Source: Alligator mississippiensis (lineage: Eukaryota; Chordata; Crocodylia; Alligatoridae). From it: a stretch of DNA of 64,000 nt. The DNA is taken from positions 120,908,162 to 120,972,161 of the forward strand of contig NC_081824.1 of the NCBI RefSeq assembly GCF_030867095.1. Reading direction: 5' to 3'. The notes beneath the pieces are model-generated. The model was given only the letters and a program-made list of their open reading frames with translations. It had not been told where the DNA came from and searched no databases. Below are positions 44,322 to 57,002 of the stretch, in pieces (position 1 is the stretch's first letter; every line of letters starts with the position of its first letter). A program made the position numbers and the translations under genes.

Positions 44322-44871
44322 GTACAGATCAGGGGTGCTCAACTTTTAGCCAGTGGGCCAAATGTGGCCCATGCAGCTATTGCCTCTGGCCTGTAGGGCT
44401 TCCCCAGATCAGAACATTTGGTGGAAATGTGGTGGACTGGAACATAATACCTCCACCCTCCCCAAAATCAAATTCTCAAACCCCAAGCCCCACATGTCTG
44501 GTTGAAGCTGGGTGGTGCCATCTTTCCCTTCTGGGCTGGGCCATGCATCCTCCCCACCTGCAGTGCCTTTTGGGGCCAGGCCACATCTCTTCCCTCCCAC
44601 AGGGCTGAGCCATACCCTCTTCCCTGCCTGTGGGGCTGTGTTGGGGCTGGTCAGACCCCCTTCCTTTGTGGGGCAGAGTCATGTTCCCTTCCCTTGCAGG
44701 GCCAGGGTGGGGCTGGGCTGCCCCCTGCTTCCCTCTGTGTGGCTAGATGGTACCCACCATGCCCACCCTAGATGCCAGATTGGGACCACAGGCTGGCTCT
44801 GGCCTGCAGACAGGCCAGGCACTGCCCATCTGGCCTGCCAGAGAAAAAGTTTGAGCACCACTGGTATAGAT
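44322..44871 (+). mobile_element. 534-bp hAT element
   Basis: The element 44330-44863 starts caggggtgctcaacttttag and ends aaaaagtttgagcaccactg, whose reverse complement is cagtggtgctcaaacttttt. The duplications gtacagat (44322-44329) and gtatagat (44864-44871) differ at one base. The subterminal gtgggccaaatgtggcccat is typical of hAT elements. It has no transposase. The long frames on both strands are compositional. Confidence 0.85.
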
Positions 44872-46019
44872 AATAGGTGCCCAAGATATTGTCTTTTCCA
44901 CCCACTATTATTCTCAAACACAAAGTGTCACTTGATCAGGCAAATATTTAAAATAAAACTTTAAACCAAACAATTTTTGCTTATTCCCACTACCTAAGCT
45001 TTTGTGGTTAGTTGTGAGTTCTAAAGGGCAGGAGATGTCCCACAACCTTGACTCCCGCAGGAAAAGAGATCACATTTCTTGATATATCTTCAGTTAGACT
45101 GCCAGCATTTACCCATATTCTAGCAATGGCTCTATGATACTCTTGAAATATAGTCCAATCAGGAATATAGTAAATGAAAATGTTTGTCTTCACACCCCTT
45201 CCCCTCCACTATCTTGTATGTGTCTGGGTTTGCAGGAGGTATACCTTGATATCATTAAAACAATCTACTAAAAAAATCACGGAGAAAATTTCAGCTCTAA
45301 ATTAAAGTGCACTCTAGAAAGAGCAGTTATTGAGTCTAAAATGTTTCTGCTAAATTCATGAGACATCAGACAATTTTATTCATGTTATCATCCACTAGTG
45401 CCTGAAAGAGTAAAAAAAAATCTTAACCAGTAGTGGGGAAATTTGCAAAATACTATCAAAGGAATGGCAAAGGTCACTTCTGTTGCCAGTCTTTTTTATG
45501 AGTTTCATTTTTGTCTTTTTTTTCCCTCATTGCATTTTGTTTGTATACATTTGCCACACACTAATGGCAGAAAATATGAGTGGGCAAAATGAATATAAAG
45601 GAACACTCTCTTGTTCAACAGTGCTGAGCTGGTACTTTCTGGAATGATGTTAGGTTCATGTTTAGAATGAAAATTCGGAAAGTCCACAAACAGAAGCATG
45701 CAGCAGTTCTTTTCTTCTTTTTTCTTTCTTTTTTTTACATTTAATACCTTTTAAAATTAACATCTATTTCTGGGTAGCTAGATAAATTTGTTATCGTTAA
45801 ATACAGCAGCACTGGTTCTGTTTAGCTACTTCAAAGGAGAGACCATGAAACAGTTTGCGTGTATATTTTCTTAAATACTGTAGAAGGTCCACTGCTCCGT
45901 GCACAGGAGTTTGCTTATACAATTGAAATTCAAATTTAAAACTCGCTTGCTGTGCTCCTGCAATAAATATGAATTGAGAGAAGAGGTTTGTTTTGCTTTT
46001 AAAAAATCACAGGATAACA
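44872..46019. other. Non-coding, nothing recognised
   Basis: AT-rich sequence with A/T runs near 45412 and 45720. Confidence 0.4.
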
Positions 46020-46215
46020 TTTCCAAATGTGGGTGCCTATCAGGCACCCAGCTAAATGGTGTCATTTTTCAGAGAGGACGAACATTTCAGTTCATTTTCA
46101 TTTCAGTTGGAGGCGTGTGGACTCAGCATCGCTGAAAATTAGGTCACTCATGTAGGTTCCTAGCTTCAGGTTGTCTGCTTGAAAAGTTTTACCTACATCA
46201 TTTCAGTAAAGTTTC
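46020..46215. repeat. Probable ttttcaaa-type old repeat
   Basis: The pieces aatgtgggtgcctatc, actcagcatcgctgaaaatt and aggtcactcatgtaggttcc correspond in order to a dispersed amniote palindrome that reads like gctcagcacctctgaaaatc. The family is old and the ends are unclear. Confidence 0.4.
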
Positions 46216-46245
46216 TCAAATTCAGATGAAGTTTTCTTGCGTATG

Positions 46246-46378
46246 CCCTGACTCAGCAGAGCACTTAAAAAACAAGCACATGTTTAAGATAGTAGCTAAA
46301 CCTAAACAGATGCTTAAATATATCACTAAATAGGGATGTATTTAGGCAGGTATTTAAGTGCTTTCCTGAGTCAGAGCC
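46246..46378. repeat. Fold-back repeat, gcacttaag type
   Basis: The left arm ccctgactcagcagagcact plus taaaaaacaagcacatgttt faces the right arm tatttaagtgctttcctgag plus tcagagcc. It is the same palindrome type as at 41095. Confidence 0.65.
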
Positions 46379-47383
46379 TTTTTGTCTATTATTGTTTTTC
46401 CTGCCTTGACGTGAGACTTGCTGTGGCAAATATGTTGAGAGATGATGTCAGCAGTTGCATAACAATATCTGTAATTACTTCTCCATCATTTGCTGTAAAC
46501 TGGTTTGTACCTTTTTCCTGCTGGACTCCTTCATGTATCATAATGGTGAGTGCAGGAATAGTGCCCAAAAGGGACAGGTTTTCTTTGTGATTTGGGTGTT
46601 GTAAGTAAATCACCGTTGAAAGGTTGTGCTAAATAAAAATAGATGCACTTTCCAAAAATATATGAATCAACAGGCTGTAGCCCAGCTCTTTCAATGCTCA
46701 CACAAATGCTTGTGTCAATAATGGGAGAATTCAGTATGGTGGCTGTTACTCTCCGTGAAGGTGCACAACTCATATTGAGCAGAGTCAGTCAGCGGAAAGG
46801 GAAAGCAGGTACAGCTCTTGCCTGTCCAGGGATGTGGCACTGTTTATAAGAGTACTACAAAAGGTACTTCCAGCCAGTGTACAGTAGAAAACTGGACAGC
46901 AGAAACAACTACTGGCCTGGATTTAGTGGGACACAAATGTGATACAAAGGCATTTGTTTCCCTGTGGATCCTGCAATACTCTGGCCTAGGGATGAACAGA
47001 AACCTGAATTCTTAATTTGTTCTTTAGTAACTCATATCTTCTCAACCAAAATCTTCTTTTCATATCTTCAAAGACTCATATCTTCTCAACCAAAATTTGA
47101 ATGACTAATCTATGTTAACCAATCCCTTTTTAGCTGTACCTTTATCAACGTTCATGTAAGACAAAAAACAAGAGTGTCTCTGTTATTATAAGCTTCATTC
47201 TTAGTTAAGCCCTGTTTTACCTGTATATCCTTTCTGTTTCAGAGAAGATCTTTTTCAGATTGTGGCTTGTGTTACCTAATGCATCACCATTGTTTTGTTT
47301 TATTTTAAAAGAAAAAAATGTTAATAATAAAAGGAACTATTTTTCAAATGTTTTCTTTGTCAACATACTTCCGTCTGATGGGA
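46379..47383. other. Non-coding, nothing recognised
   Basis: Unique-looking. A short tandem duplication is visible: actcatatcttctcaaccaa occurs at about 47030 and again at about 47070. Confidence 0.45.
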
Positions 47384-47685
47384 GATATTAGGGTATTCCT
47401 TCCTTACAGCAGCAGCATATCCCAGCTGGAATGCTACTCGGCACATCTTGCTAACTACTCTGGCTTGCACACTGCAAACCTGGAAATACTTTGGTGAGGC
47501 CATTCTGGGGTTGTCCCCAGGGGTTGCCTTCAAGCATGCTGAAGACTGCACTCTCAAGAGCAGTGGCAGAAGGACAGCCCAAGCCTGCTTGCCCAGTATA
47601 TTTCCAGGTTTGGAGCATGTGGGTGGGCCACGGGTGGTGTGAGCTTAGTAGAGTCCACAGTATAGATATACCCTTCAACACAGCT
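47384..47685. repeat. Possible MITE with internal inverted repeat
   Basis: The sequence gcaaacctggaaatact (47475-47491) is repeated inverted as agtatatttccaggtttg (47596-47613). The outer edges gggtattcctt and gtatagatataccctt also pair loosely. No target duplication is seen. Confidence 0.4.
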
Positions 47686-48444
47686 TTTTATCTTTTTATT
47701 CATCTTGCTAAACTTGGCTGCTTGCCTTCTTAAAGGAAGGAGCTTCTACAGGAGCAGAAGTAAATGCAGATAATTGAATGAACCAAAGTGAAACACTGAC
47801 TGTAGAAAGCTGAGTGCTCTTATAACTTTTTTGCCATCCAACTTTTTTTCCAGGAACATCTATCCAGTTTGCCTACCAGAGATTCACAATTAAAATTCTA
47901 TCCTGCTTTTCTAATCAAGACAGCAAACCTATTGAATTACATAATGCTGGAAATAATCAAAGACGGATGTGACATGAATCCATTTTTGTTTACAGCTAGA
48001 ACATACAATATTTCCTCTTCTTTCCTGAACATATAGCTGCACTTGAGAATCTCATATTGAGTCTATTTCCTCCTTGTGTACCTGTACCTTGGCTCTACCC
48101 TTGCACTTGCTGACCACATCTGCTGTCCAAGCTGAAGTGGAGAGGAGGAAAGTGAACTGTACTGCTTCAAAGATGGCTTGCATTCCAGAGCAAGAGGGAG
48201 GGAGAGCGGGTGTGGTGACTCAGGGTGTGGACGCGCTACATGTTTACATCAGGGTAATCTGCTTTTCACATCAGTGACAAAGTGGGTGGAGCCCTCCCCA
48301 GAGGTAGGCAGTCTAGTCCAGTATAAAGTCATCCTTAACAAAGTTGTAGTGTTATCCTTCACACTAACTACGTGACACCAGCAAATGGCTCATCTGTCTG
48401 CAATTCTGATCTGTTTCACCCTGGAATAGCTGTTTACAGAGGGA
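47686..48444. other. Non-coding, nothing recognised
   Basis: No repeat or gene recognised. Confidence 0.4.
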
Positions 48445-48585
48445 GGTAGTTAGCCATGTTAGTCTGAAGCCAAGCAGAAGGCAGGGTAGATTTGCACATT
48501 ACAGCCTAAGCCAGAGCTTTATATATAACATAAGCTTTCATGAGCCCAACCTCACTTCATCCTGTGGTCTATTAGTGGCTCTCTC
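48445..48585 (+). repeat. Dispersed repeat with cataagctttcatgag core
   Basis: The order gtagttagccatgttagtct, gcagggtagatttgcac, then acataagctttcatgagccc and acttcatcctg is a repeat found across vertebrate genomes as I know it. Its 5' part recurs at 63614-63687. Confidence 0.55.
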
Positions 48586-50879
48586 ACCACCTAGTGGAGA
48601 GACATCATAATAGCGCCTACTGAGAGCAACTCCCAGGAGAGCTTGTTTTGTCTATCCACTCTAGACCCTGGCATGGCTCACATCCATGTAATCTATGTTA
48701 GTTTTTTGCATCAGTGTTAGTGTCATTTGTCCACAGCCCCTTCCATGACTGCTCAAGGGACAGAGCAGTTGTGCGCCACCTCTAATTTGTTGCTGAGCCC
48801 CAATAGCACAGCTAGCCTATGGAGAAGAGAACACATCATTGTGATTCTGCACCCTCTTTGTGCCCATAATTGCTACTTAAGCCAAGGGGGCAGATTTCTT
48901 CTTGGAGTAAGTGTGTCCATCCCACTTTGAGCTGGATTCAAGCATGTGCTTACATCACGGTTGAATGTAGTCCATACACTTTCATTCATATACAAACGTA
49001 CTATTAAATCTCTGTGCATCAATGTAACATGCAGGTCATTTTAGTTTTGGTATAAAGACAGAGATTCAACCCAATTGGACTGAATTGCTTTGTAACCCAA
49101 TCAAGCTCAATTCAGTTACTGTCAAAACAAGACCACTGGAGTTTTAACCTTGTTCATGTACAACATGAGGAATCTGATTTGTGCTAAACTCGCAACTGGG
49201 TGCAGACAACAAGGAAAACAAGTCCTTGCAGTGGTTTCTTTGTTGAGCCTAACAAACCACATCTGATAAGCTATATAATTTGCTATGGCAATTTGCGCCA
49301 AAAATAAAAGGCACAGTCCTACAGTGCAGCACGTTTCTGAGAAAAACAGAACCCCACCCCTTAGTAGTATCATTCTTTCTTTTGCTTTCCCTTGCTTTTG
49401 CTTTTCTCAGCCAGGCCTGGGTGCCTGCATCTTTCATTCCTTTGGGTTAACTTCTCTCAGCTGAAGTGCAGAAAGTCAGGATTCATCCTTGTATGTCCGT
49501 CCTCCCGTCCGCCACCCCCCCCAGTTCCCTCTGTCTCCTTTATAAATTTTAAACACTACCAAAGGCAATGGCATGTTTTAGAAAATGATGACAGTAATGT
49601 GATGACTTTAACAGTGCAGCAGATTCTTGGCAGAGTGGCCCTGACTAGAAGAAAGGAAGCTCAAGATCTTCCAAATCATCAATTAATGAGCTACATAGCC
49701 ATTCCAGTAAACCAGGTCCTTTTTGTTGTTGTTTATTTGACAATGTTATTTGATACTTCTAAGAAATGTATCCCTTTTTAGTTCCCTGACCAGAACAGGA
49801 ACTAGTCCTTTGTGTGTGTTTTACATATTAGACCCCCAATGGAGACAGAAATTCCTCTGTAGCTTTTTTTTTTGCACTGCTGGTTTCTAAGGGGTGGGGG
49901 GGAGGCAGCATGAAGAGGAAGGGGGTTGGGATGAGGAGGGAACCAAACCAACTCCAAGTTCTGCCGAATGCAGACTGTCAGCTGCACTGTATAATAACTC
50001 AGAGATTAAACATAAATTGCTGCAGTATGTTCTTTAATTTGGATTTTTCCAAGGTACTTCACAACCCCTAATGCTTTTTTCAGTGTTTATGACAAAACCT
50101 GCAGATGTGCTTTTTGGTTATTAAAAGTAAAGGATATAAAATGGGGGGGGAGGGGGGAATCAGGTGGATCAGAATAAAAGGTCAATGATTTTAATTCTAT
50201 CTCACTGAACTCAAATGTTTGAAGGGACATATACACTTGAAAGGTCATGTTATGGAAGGTAAGAGCCCTGAATTGCAGCTTGTTCTGAGGTTTGCAGTGG
50301 AATAAACAAACGGTAACTTGCCTGAGATGTTTGTATGTCAAAGGGGACAAGGAACCTGCCTTTCTTTCAAAGCCTCTCAGCCCTGTGCAAACTCACTGGG
50401 ATCAGAGAAGAAGTTTAATGGCAACAGACTGGCGTTTGCTTTTAACTCCTTGCGTAAATGCAAGCACTGGCAGCATTACTACTGACAGCTAATATGACAT
50501 TTCTCATCCAAAAGAGGCTGAAGGAGGGAGGGCATCAATTCTGTCTCTGAAAGAACTTTTTGGTTCACATTAATTTTTTTTTTTAAATATAAAACCCCTA
50601 AAAAAATAAATATTGCAAAGTGCAGAAAGACACGCATCACAATGGCCAAGTACAGTGTCATTTAAAAAAAAATTATGCTGATGATGCAAAATTGTATTTT
50701 GGAAGCCCAGTAGTACTATCTTCTTCCATCAGTGCCTAGTATAGTCATAGTTCATAACTGGGGTTCCTAAGTGCTACTGTGATACCCTATAAAATATGAC
50801 TAACATTAGACAGTCTTCAGTTACAGTTACTTTGAAGGAAGTGAGAACCATTGTGGTTTCAGGAAGCTCCTGATTATAG
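48586..50879. other. Non-coding, nothing recognised
   Basis: Includes G runs near 50143-50157 and C runs at 49515. The 129-codon plus frame at 49392-49781 shows no domain. Confidence 0.4.
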
Positions 50880-51030
50880 CTTCCCCCAGTATATATAGTC
50901 CTTACATCATCACATCTGAATAACTCACATACATTGAAGCCCTTTACCCATACAACACCCCTGTGGAGAAATGGTGTGAATTTCACAACACAGACAGAGA
51001 ACAGAGGCACAGTGACTTTCACAAGGACAC
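50880..51030 (-). repeat. Probable MIR remnant
   Basis: The sequence tacaacacccctgtggagaa, then agagaacagaggcacagtga and ctttcacaaggacac, matches the reversed MIR order (ccctatgaggta, gaggaaactgaggcacagag, cttgcccaaggtcac). Confidence 0.5.
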
Positions 51031-51099
51031 GCTTGAAAAATTGAAGCTAGTCAAGGAATTGAACATCCATTTTTTGAAGTACTCTGCCCTGTAGATCTA

Positions 51100-51272
51100 C
51101 AGTTCCCAAACTTTTTTGACAAAGAAACTACCGTCAGTCCTTAACAATTCTTGTGAACCAGCTGGTACCCTTAACAGTGAACTTGTAAGGGAATGGGCCA
51201 GTGAGATTCACTAACCAGTTACCATGGCTTCATCGATCATGGGACCCACAAACTGCAATTTGGGAAACACTG
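51100..51272 (+). mobile_element. 173-bp hAT (Charlie-like) MITE
   Basis: It begins cagttcccaaacttttttg and ends ctgcaatttgggaaacactg (reverse complement cagtgtttcccaaattgcag). The termini are typical of hAT elements that open CAGTGGTTCCCAAAC. Clear target duplications are not visible (tagatcta against ctctagac). Confidence 0.7.
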
Positions 51273-51280
51273 CTCTAGAC

Positions 51281-54200
51281 CATCCCTTCTCTTTGCATCA
51301 TAAATATATATAACACACATGAAACCACACACAAATTACTTTAAAAGACCGTGATTAAAACTGAAAAGTCAAAAGTTAGGAAATGCTAAAATTAAGGTCG
51401 CCTATGCAACATTAATTCATCTGCCTGGCACATATGAGTTATGATAATAGCTTTAATTACATGAAAACAATTTTTTTCCCCTAGTTAAAGTCTATTGGGT
51501 ACAGGTAAACTGCAGCTTTTCAAAAGCTTTTTAAGTTGGGAAAATTTGGCTAGATTTTGATGGATGGCAAAAAGCACCTCCTTAGTTTAAATAGCAGCAA
51601 ATTTCAAGTCCCTGTTCCAAAGCATGGGGGCATTAGTGTTTTCAAATAAAAGGTCGCTAGAATTTTTGAACATGTGCAAAACAACATATTTTTTCCTAGT
51701 CTCATGCTCAGAGATGGCTGCCTGAGAAACACAGCATGAATATTTTTAGCTTGAATAATTGGAATCTGGCAAAGTTCTGAGTGACTTCTTCTTCTTGTGT
51801 TCTTGTCGTGAATTCAGTGTTTTTCCAGAATCATGCACAAGCGATGGCTCTTTCCATTGCTGCAGTGAGGTCCTCCCTCATACAGGTCTCAACAAGGAGT
51901 TGGTAAATGAACATGTGCTTCCTCCATAATCTGCATTTCACCGCACTCCCATATATTCGTATCAGTAGAGTAGCTCAATTTGATCATGTTTGTTTTTGAT
52001 CTTCCAGTCTGCATGTGCAGGCAATTCAGGAATTGCCATATTGGCCAAGCTAGATCTGTCCCTCTTGCAAGGTCCTCCTGGGGCTCCAAGTCCATTTCAG
52101 AGCACCTGATTGCACATAATCTGAACAATTGAAAACAGGACCTTACAGTGTTATGCTGGGCAGTCTTAGTATTCAGTGGCATAACCAGTTCTGCCTATAA
52201 ACCCTACGTGAGCTTGCACCCTTGTGATACTGACCCTAATTTTACACCCTGCAAGTCACTCCGAGGAAGTAGAAGTTAGATTGGACCTTATAAAAAAGAG
52301 GACTCTTTTTTTGTGTGTGAAGATTTACTCAATGGCCATGTTTTGGAAATACATCAGCATGACCTTTCAACAACGTGCCAAAAAATGGAACAAGGAAGGG
52401 CTTTGGGAACTGCCAACCAGGAAATATTGTTTTGTTTGTTTAAAAAAAAAAACCTAATAACTCTTGCCAAGAATTTTTGTGTAAGTTAAAGGCTAAGTCA
52501 CTCTCCTTTATAATCACCCTTCTTTTTTCCGGATACTGTATTTTCTGTAAAGCTAGATAAAAGTCTGGCAATATGCTCAATGGCTCTGTGTTTGGAGCCT
52601 ATCCCCTCCACACTCATCTGATTCTATAAACTTTTATCTCCTTTTTAACTTAGTGCAAGTTCACCCAGGAAAGACAAAAGAAGGGGTGGGGAGGAAAGCT
52701 AGCAAAATGCACAGTGAAAATTTGAGTTGCAGCTTCTGTCATGACTCAATGAAGAAAATGTTAGCAATGGTCAAGCAGTGCAATAAAATGTTATAAATCA
52801 CCCAGCATTATTTCCTGTATGGGAACCCACGATACAGATGAAGTTCTGGCAGTCTTTAAACACATACAGACTTTGCAAGTGTGATTATTTTATCAGATCT
52901 ATTACGCCTAATATCTTGGTAACTGTCTCAAGCAGTAACTCGAATAGGAATCTATAGGCAAAAAGCAGCATGCAGGATTCTTTCTCCCTCTTGCTTCCCT
53001 TCCCATTCCTCTCTCCCTTCCCCCACACCAGCAGTTTTGCAGTGTCAGCCTTTCCATGCATGAGCAGTTAGCTACAAGCTATGGAAAACCCCTCCTTAGA
53101 ACTCTGAATACTTGTGCAAGCCCATATTACTAAGCTTTCCTCAAATGTGAATTTCTGCTTCTGGTGTATCTCTTCTCTACATGCCTCAAACTGTTTACAT
53201 TTCAGCTCATTTCTCACATTTATGTTTTCATGGGGGAAGAAAAGATCCTGGTAAGAAGGGGGGCCTTTTAAATAGCACTGAAGTAAGATTACCTACTTGC
53301 TGGTAGCTAATGTGACCCTGAAACATGTTGAGTTTTTACTGGGGGTTTCAGTGCAATAAGCTTTTAATAGTAGTATAACAGTTTTATTGAAATGTTATGT
53401 TTCAGTGAATAATACTGTTCAACGTAAATTATAAATTCTTTTATTGGTAATTGCTAATGTAAGTGGAATAATTGCCATTTCATTAACTATAAGACAGTCT
53501 GACAAACCATATTTCAAATTTCACTTTGAGCCTAGATTATTTCTCATGAGACTGGATTCATTCAGGGTGCAAAGGAATTTTATCGTTTAGTTTTGACCCC
53601 AAATCTAATCCAGTTTCAAGTTTCTTTTAATTTTGGAAGGACTTAGTAGATACCTGCCTTTATTTTTAAGTATTTTGCCACTGGACAATAAAAATCTCCT
53701 GGGGGCCAATGTTTACATGGATGTATTAAAAAAACAAAACAAAACAAAAAAAGTTTCCTTCTAGCTTTGCAGCCACAATCACTGGTCTAACTTTTGAGTC
53801 AAATTCTGCCTCTGTAACACACATGTAACAACTCTTGACCTTACTGAGAGTTGCACACTTAAATCTAAAGGCAGAATCTGTCCCATTATCTCCAGAATGG
53901 AAGGGAAGTTCATCCGCATTATATTTCTTGTGTTTTGGGTATTTTGATTGATGATAGTGGTGCTGGAGCCCAAGCAAGTGTTTATATATCCCCAACATAA
54001 ATGCAACGTTAATTTCAAGGTCTGTTAGAAACACAAGAAGGGGGAAATATAATGTTTGATAGGACAAGATCTGCAGGAGAAAAGAAAACATTATTTTCTA
54101 GCCTCTAAAAGGTTATTATTACAAGCAATGGAAGGTCAATAAATAATATTTAATACTGTTAGAAGTACTTGACAGTGTTCTTTGGAGTAAGCACAGCAAG

Positions 54201-54674
54201 GCTCTGAACAATAAGTAACTGGTTTGTACATTAGGTGCTCTTTAACTGTTGATCAGGTCAGCATCAGAACAATCCTCAGAGCATTCTTGGAAGAGTTGTT
54301 GGAAAGCATTCTGTGCCTGAAACATGCATTAATAGTCCCTTTTTGGAGCTCATTATGCTTAATTTTGGAGCTGGTTGCAGCAGGCTGGTGTACACTCTCA
54401 GCTTTTATTTGAAAGTGAGTGGGAAGACGAAAGCAAACAGACTTTTGGCTATGAAAGGATGACCTTCCTTGTAAAGAATTTAAGTCTTTTAACTTCAGAA
54501 GGGAATGAGGCAGGAATGCTGTTTGTATCAGAAAGCTAACATGGAGAAAGGGCTGGGGGGAGGGGGAACAGCATCTTCGCCTTGCTATCACTTTACTGCT
54601 GTCAAAGAACCTGATTTCCCACAACTACCTTTTTAGCAGGATAATATAATTATTAGCAGCTGTTAAAGCAAACA
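51281..54674. other. Non-coding, nothing recognised
   Basis: About 3.4 kb of AT-rich DNA with a short (AAAAC)n run at 53730-53750. Frames at 51889-52182 and 53726-54091 lack domains. Confidence 0.4.
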
Positions 54675-54680
54675 AACAAA

Positions 54681-54689
54681 ACCAAAAAA

Positions 54690-54721
<32 letters not shown>

Positions 54722-54735
54722 AAAAGAAAAAAGCA
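54681..54735. repeat. A-rich simple repeat
   Basis: An A tract with interspersed G (aaaaaaaag units). No SINE body is visible on either side. Confidence 0.75.
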
Positions 54736-55072
54736 CACACCAGGACTGGCGTGTCTCCACATGCCTGAATGCTCTGACAGTGACACAGAAACCTTAAAAG
54801 AGGCCCCATTTTCCCACATCACCACTCATATTCAGGCCTGGTATCACCAAAGCTTGGTAGGGCTGAGTGCAGTCTAAAAACAGCAGTCAGAGGCATTTTT
54901 AAGGGCATTCCAGTTAAGAATGCAAAGCCCCCTCCACATGAGCAGAGCAATTCTTTTTTGTTCCATAGAACTTGCCTAATATGCTTTCCCAAAAACAAAG
55001 GGCAAGAGAGAAGATTTATTTTTGATTAAGGGGAACAGCAAAGAAAGAACAAATGCAAAAGTCTCCATGACC
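54736..55072. other. Non-coding, nothing recognised
   Basis: Unique-looking spacer. Confidence 0.35.
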
Positions 55073-55099
55073 CAGAGAGAGAGAGAGAGAGAGAGAGAG
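55073..55099. repeat. (GA)n microsatellite
   Basis: About 13 GA units with one interruption. Confidence 0.85.
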
Positions 55100-55584
55100 G
55101 TTATTCTGTATGCCAGCTCATGATTTTTGTTGCACATCTCACAATATTTGATGTCTTTTATTTCCAAAAGCTCCTGGAATCACTTGATTACATGAGAAAC
55201 TCATTTAAAAAAATAAGTTTATGGTCTTTATGAGAAGCTTGTAGAGACTTAGAAGGCTGAGACAGGTTTTAAAAAAGGCAAATAAAGAGATTCCCAGAAT
55301 TATTGTTTATTAAAATTTCATCATTTTTAAGCCAGTCTCACAATCCTTTTCTGCCAGACTCATGGTATTTGGATGCTCAAAGCTAGCAATATTGAAACAG
55401 ACGAAACATTCTGCATCTGAAATGAAATGCAAAGGACCAGATTCTTTCCCATCTATTAGACACAAAAGTGCAGATAGGTACATAAGTGTGAATCATTTGA
55501 CCCTCTTGGAGTCCCAGCAAATTGTTTGTACAAAAGGGCTAGGGACAGAAATCATACACAATCTGGTATAAGTGACTGGAAATC

Positions 55585-57002
55585 ATAGATTCATAGATTC
55601 ATAGATGTTAGGATAGGAAGGGACCTCAATAGATCATCGAGTCCGATCCCCTGCATAAGCAGGAAAGAGTGCTGGGTCTAGATGACCCCAGCTAGATGCT
55701 CATCTAACCTCCTCTTGAAGACCCCCAGGGTAGGGGAGAGCACCACCTCCCTTGGGAGCCCGTTCCAGACCCTGGCCACTCGAACTGTGAAGAAGTTCTT
55801 CCTAATGTCCAATCTAAATCTGCTCTCTGCTAGCTTGTGGCCATTGTTTCTTGTAACCCCCGGGGGCGCCTTGGTGAATAAATGCTCACCAATTCCCTTC
55901 TGTGCCACTGTGATGAACTTATAGGTGGCCACAAGGTCGCCTCTTAACCTTCTCTTGCGGAGGCTGAAAAGGTCCAGTTTCTCTAGTCTCTCCTCGTAGG
56001 GCTTGGACTGCAGGCCCTTAACCATACGACTGGCCCTTCTCTGGACCCTCTCCAGGTTATCCGCATCCCTCTTGAATTGCGACGCCCAGAATTGCACGCA
56101 GTACTCCAACTGTGGTCTGACCAGCGCCCTATAGAGGGGAAGTATCACCTCCTTGGACCTATTTGTCATGCATCTGCTGATGCACGATAAAGTGCCATTG
56201 GCTTTTTTGATGGCTTCGTCACACTGCGGACTCATGTTCATCTTGGAGTCCACTAGGACTCCAAGATCCCTTTCCACTTCTGTGCCACCCAGCAGGTCAT
56301 TCCCTAGGCTGTAGGTGTGCTGGACATTTTTCCTCCCTAGGTGCAGCACTTTGCATTTCTCCTTGTTGAACTTCATTCTGTTGTTTTCTGCCCACTTGTC
56401 CAACCTGTCCAGGTGTGCCTGCAGCTGTTCCCTGCCGTCCGGTGTGTCTACATCTCCCCATAGCTTTGTGTCATCTGCAAACTTGGACAGAGTACATTTG
56501 ACTCCCTTGTCCAAGTCACTGATGAAGACATTAAAGAGTATCTGTCCAAGGACCGAGCCCTGCGGGACCCCACTGCCCACACCCTTCCAGGTCGAAACCT
56601 ACCCATCCGCCACGACTCTCTGGGTGCGACCCTCCAGCCAATTCGCCACCCACCGGACTGTGTAGTCATCCAAGTCACAGCCTCTTAACTTGTTCACCAG
56701 TATGGGGTGGCATACCGTATCGAAGGCCTTCCTGAAGTCTAAGTATACGACATCCACCCCTCCTCCTGTGTCCAGGCATTTCGTAACCTGGTCATAAAAA
56801 GAAACTAGATTGGTCAGGCACGATCTGCCTGCCATGAACCTGTGCTGATTTCCCCTCAGCATAATTTGTCCTGCCGGGCTCTCACAAATGTGAGCCTTGA
56901 TAATTTTTTCAAAGACTTTGCCAAGGATGGAGGTGAGACTGACTGGCCTATAGTTGCCCGGGTCCTCCTTCCTCCCCTTTTTGAAAATGGGGACCACGTT
57001 TA
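55585..57002 (-). mobile_element. CR1 LINE, 5'-truncated, nearly open
   Basis: The 3' end is marked by three direct tcatagat-type units at 55585-55606, the short terminal repeat typical of CR1. The body runs to about 57000, where it stops just upstream of the reverse transcriptase motif that starts VPIFKKG. The 3' non-coding part (gggacctcaatagatcatcg, gcaggaaagagtgctgggtc) is of the crocodilian type. CR1 moves by target-primed reverse transcription and usually leaves 5'-truncated copies without target duplications, as here. The low number of lesions suggests this is a relatively young copy. Confidence 0.93.
55678..56997 (-). pseudogene. CR1 ORF2 reverse transcriptase (5'-truncated)
   Basis: This is the C-terminal half of a CR1 ORF2 protein; the N-terminal endonuclease is missing through truncation. 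Two open stretches in the same frame, 56997-56599 and 56580-55678, are separated by one or few in-frame stops (a TAG near 56587). The upstream piece has NYRPVSLTS and DFRKAFDTV with the first catalytic Asp region. The downstream piece has SGVPQGSVLG and FADD (about 56481-56470), the family's form of the YxDD catalytic pair. It ends with the conserved WNGLPREVV and RRLDEHL region. With no endonuclease and at least one stop it cannot work, although the catalytic residues visible are intact. Confidence 0.93.

Noticed and set aside
44409-44964. Frames of up to 150 codons on both strands
   Set aside because: They lie within or across the 534-bp hAT element, which has GC-rich composition and no transposase motifs.
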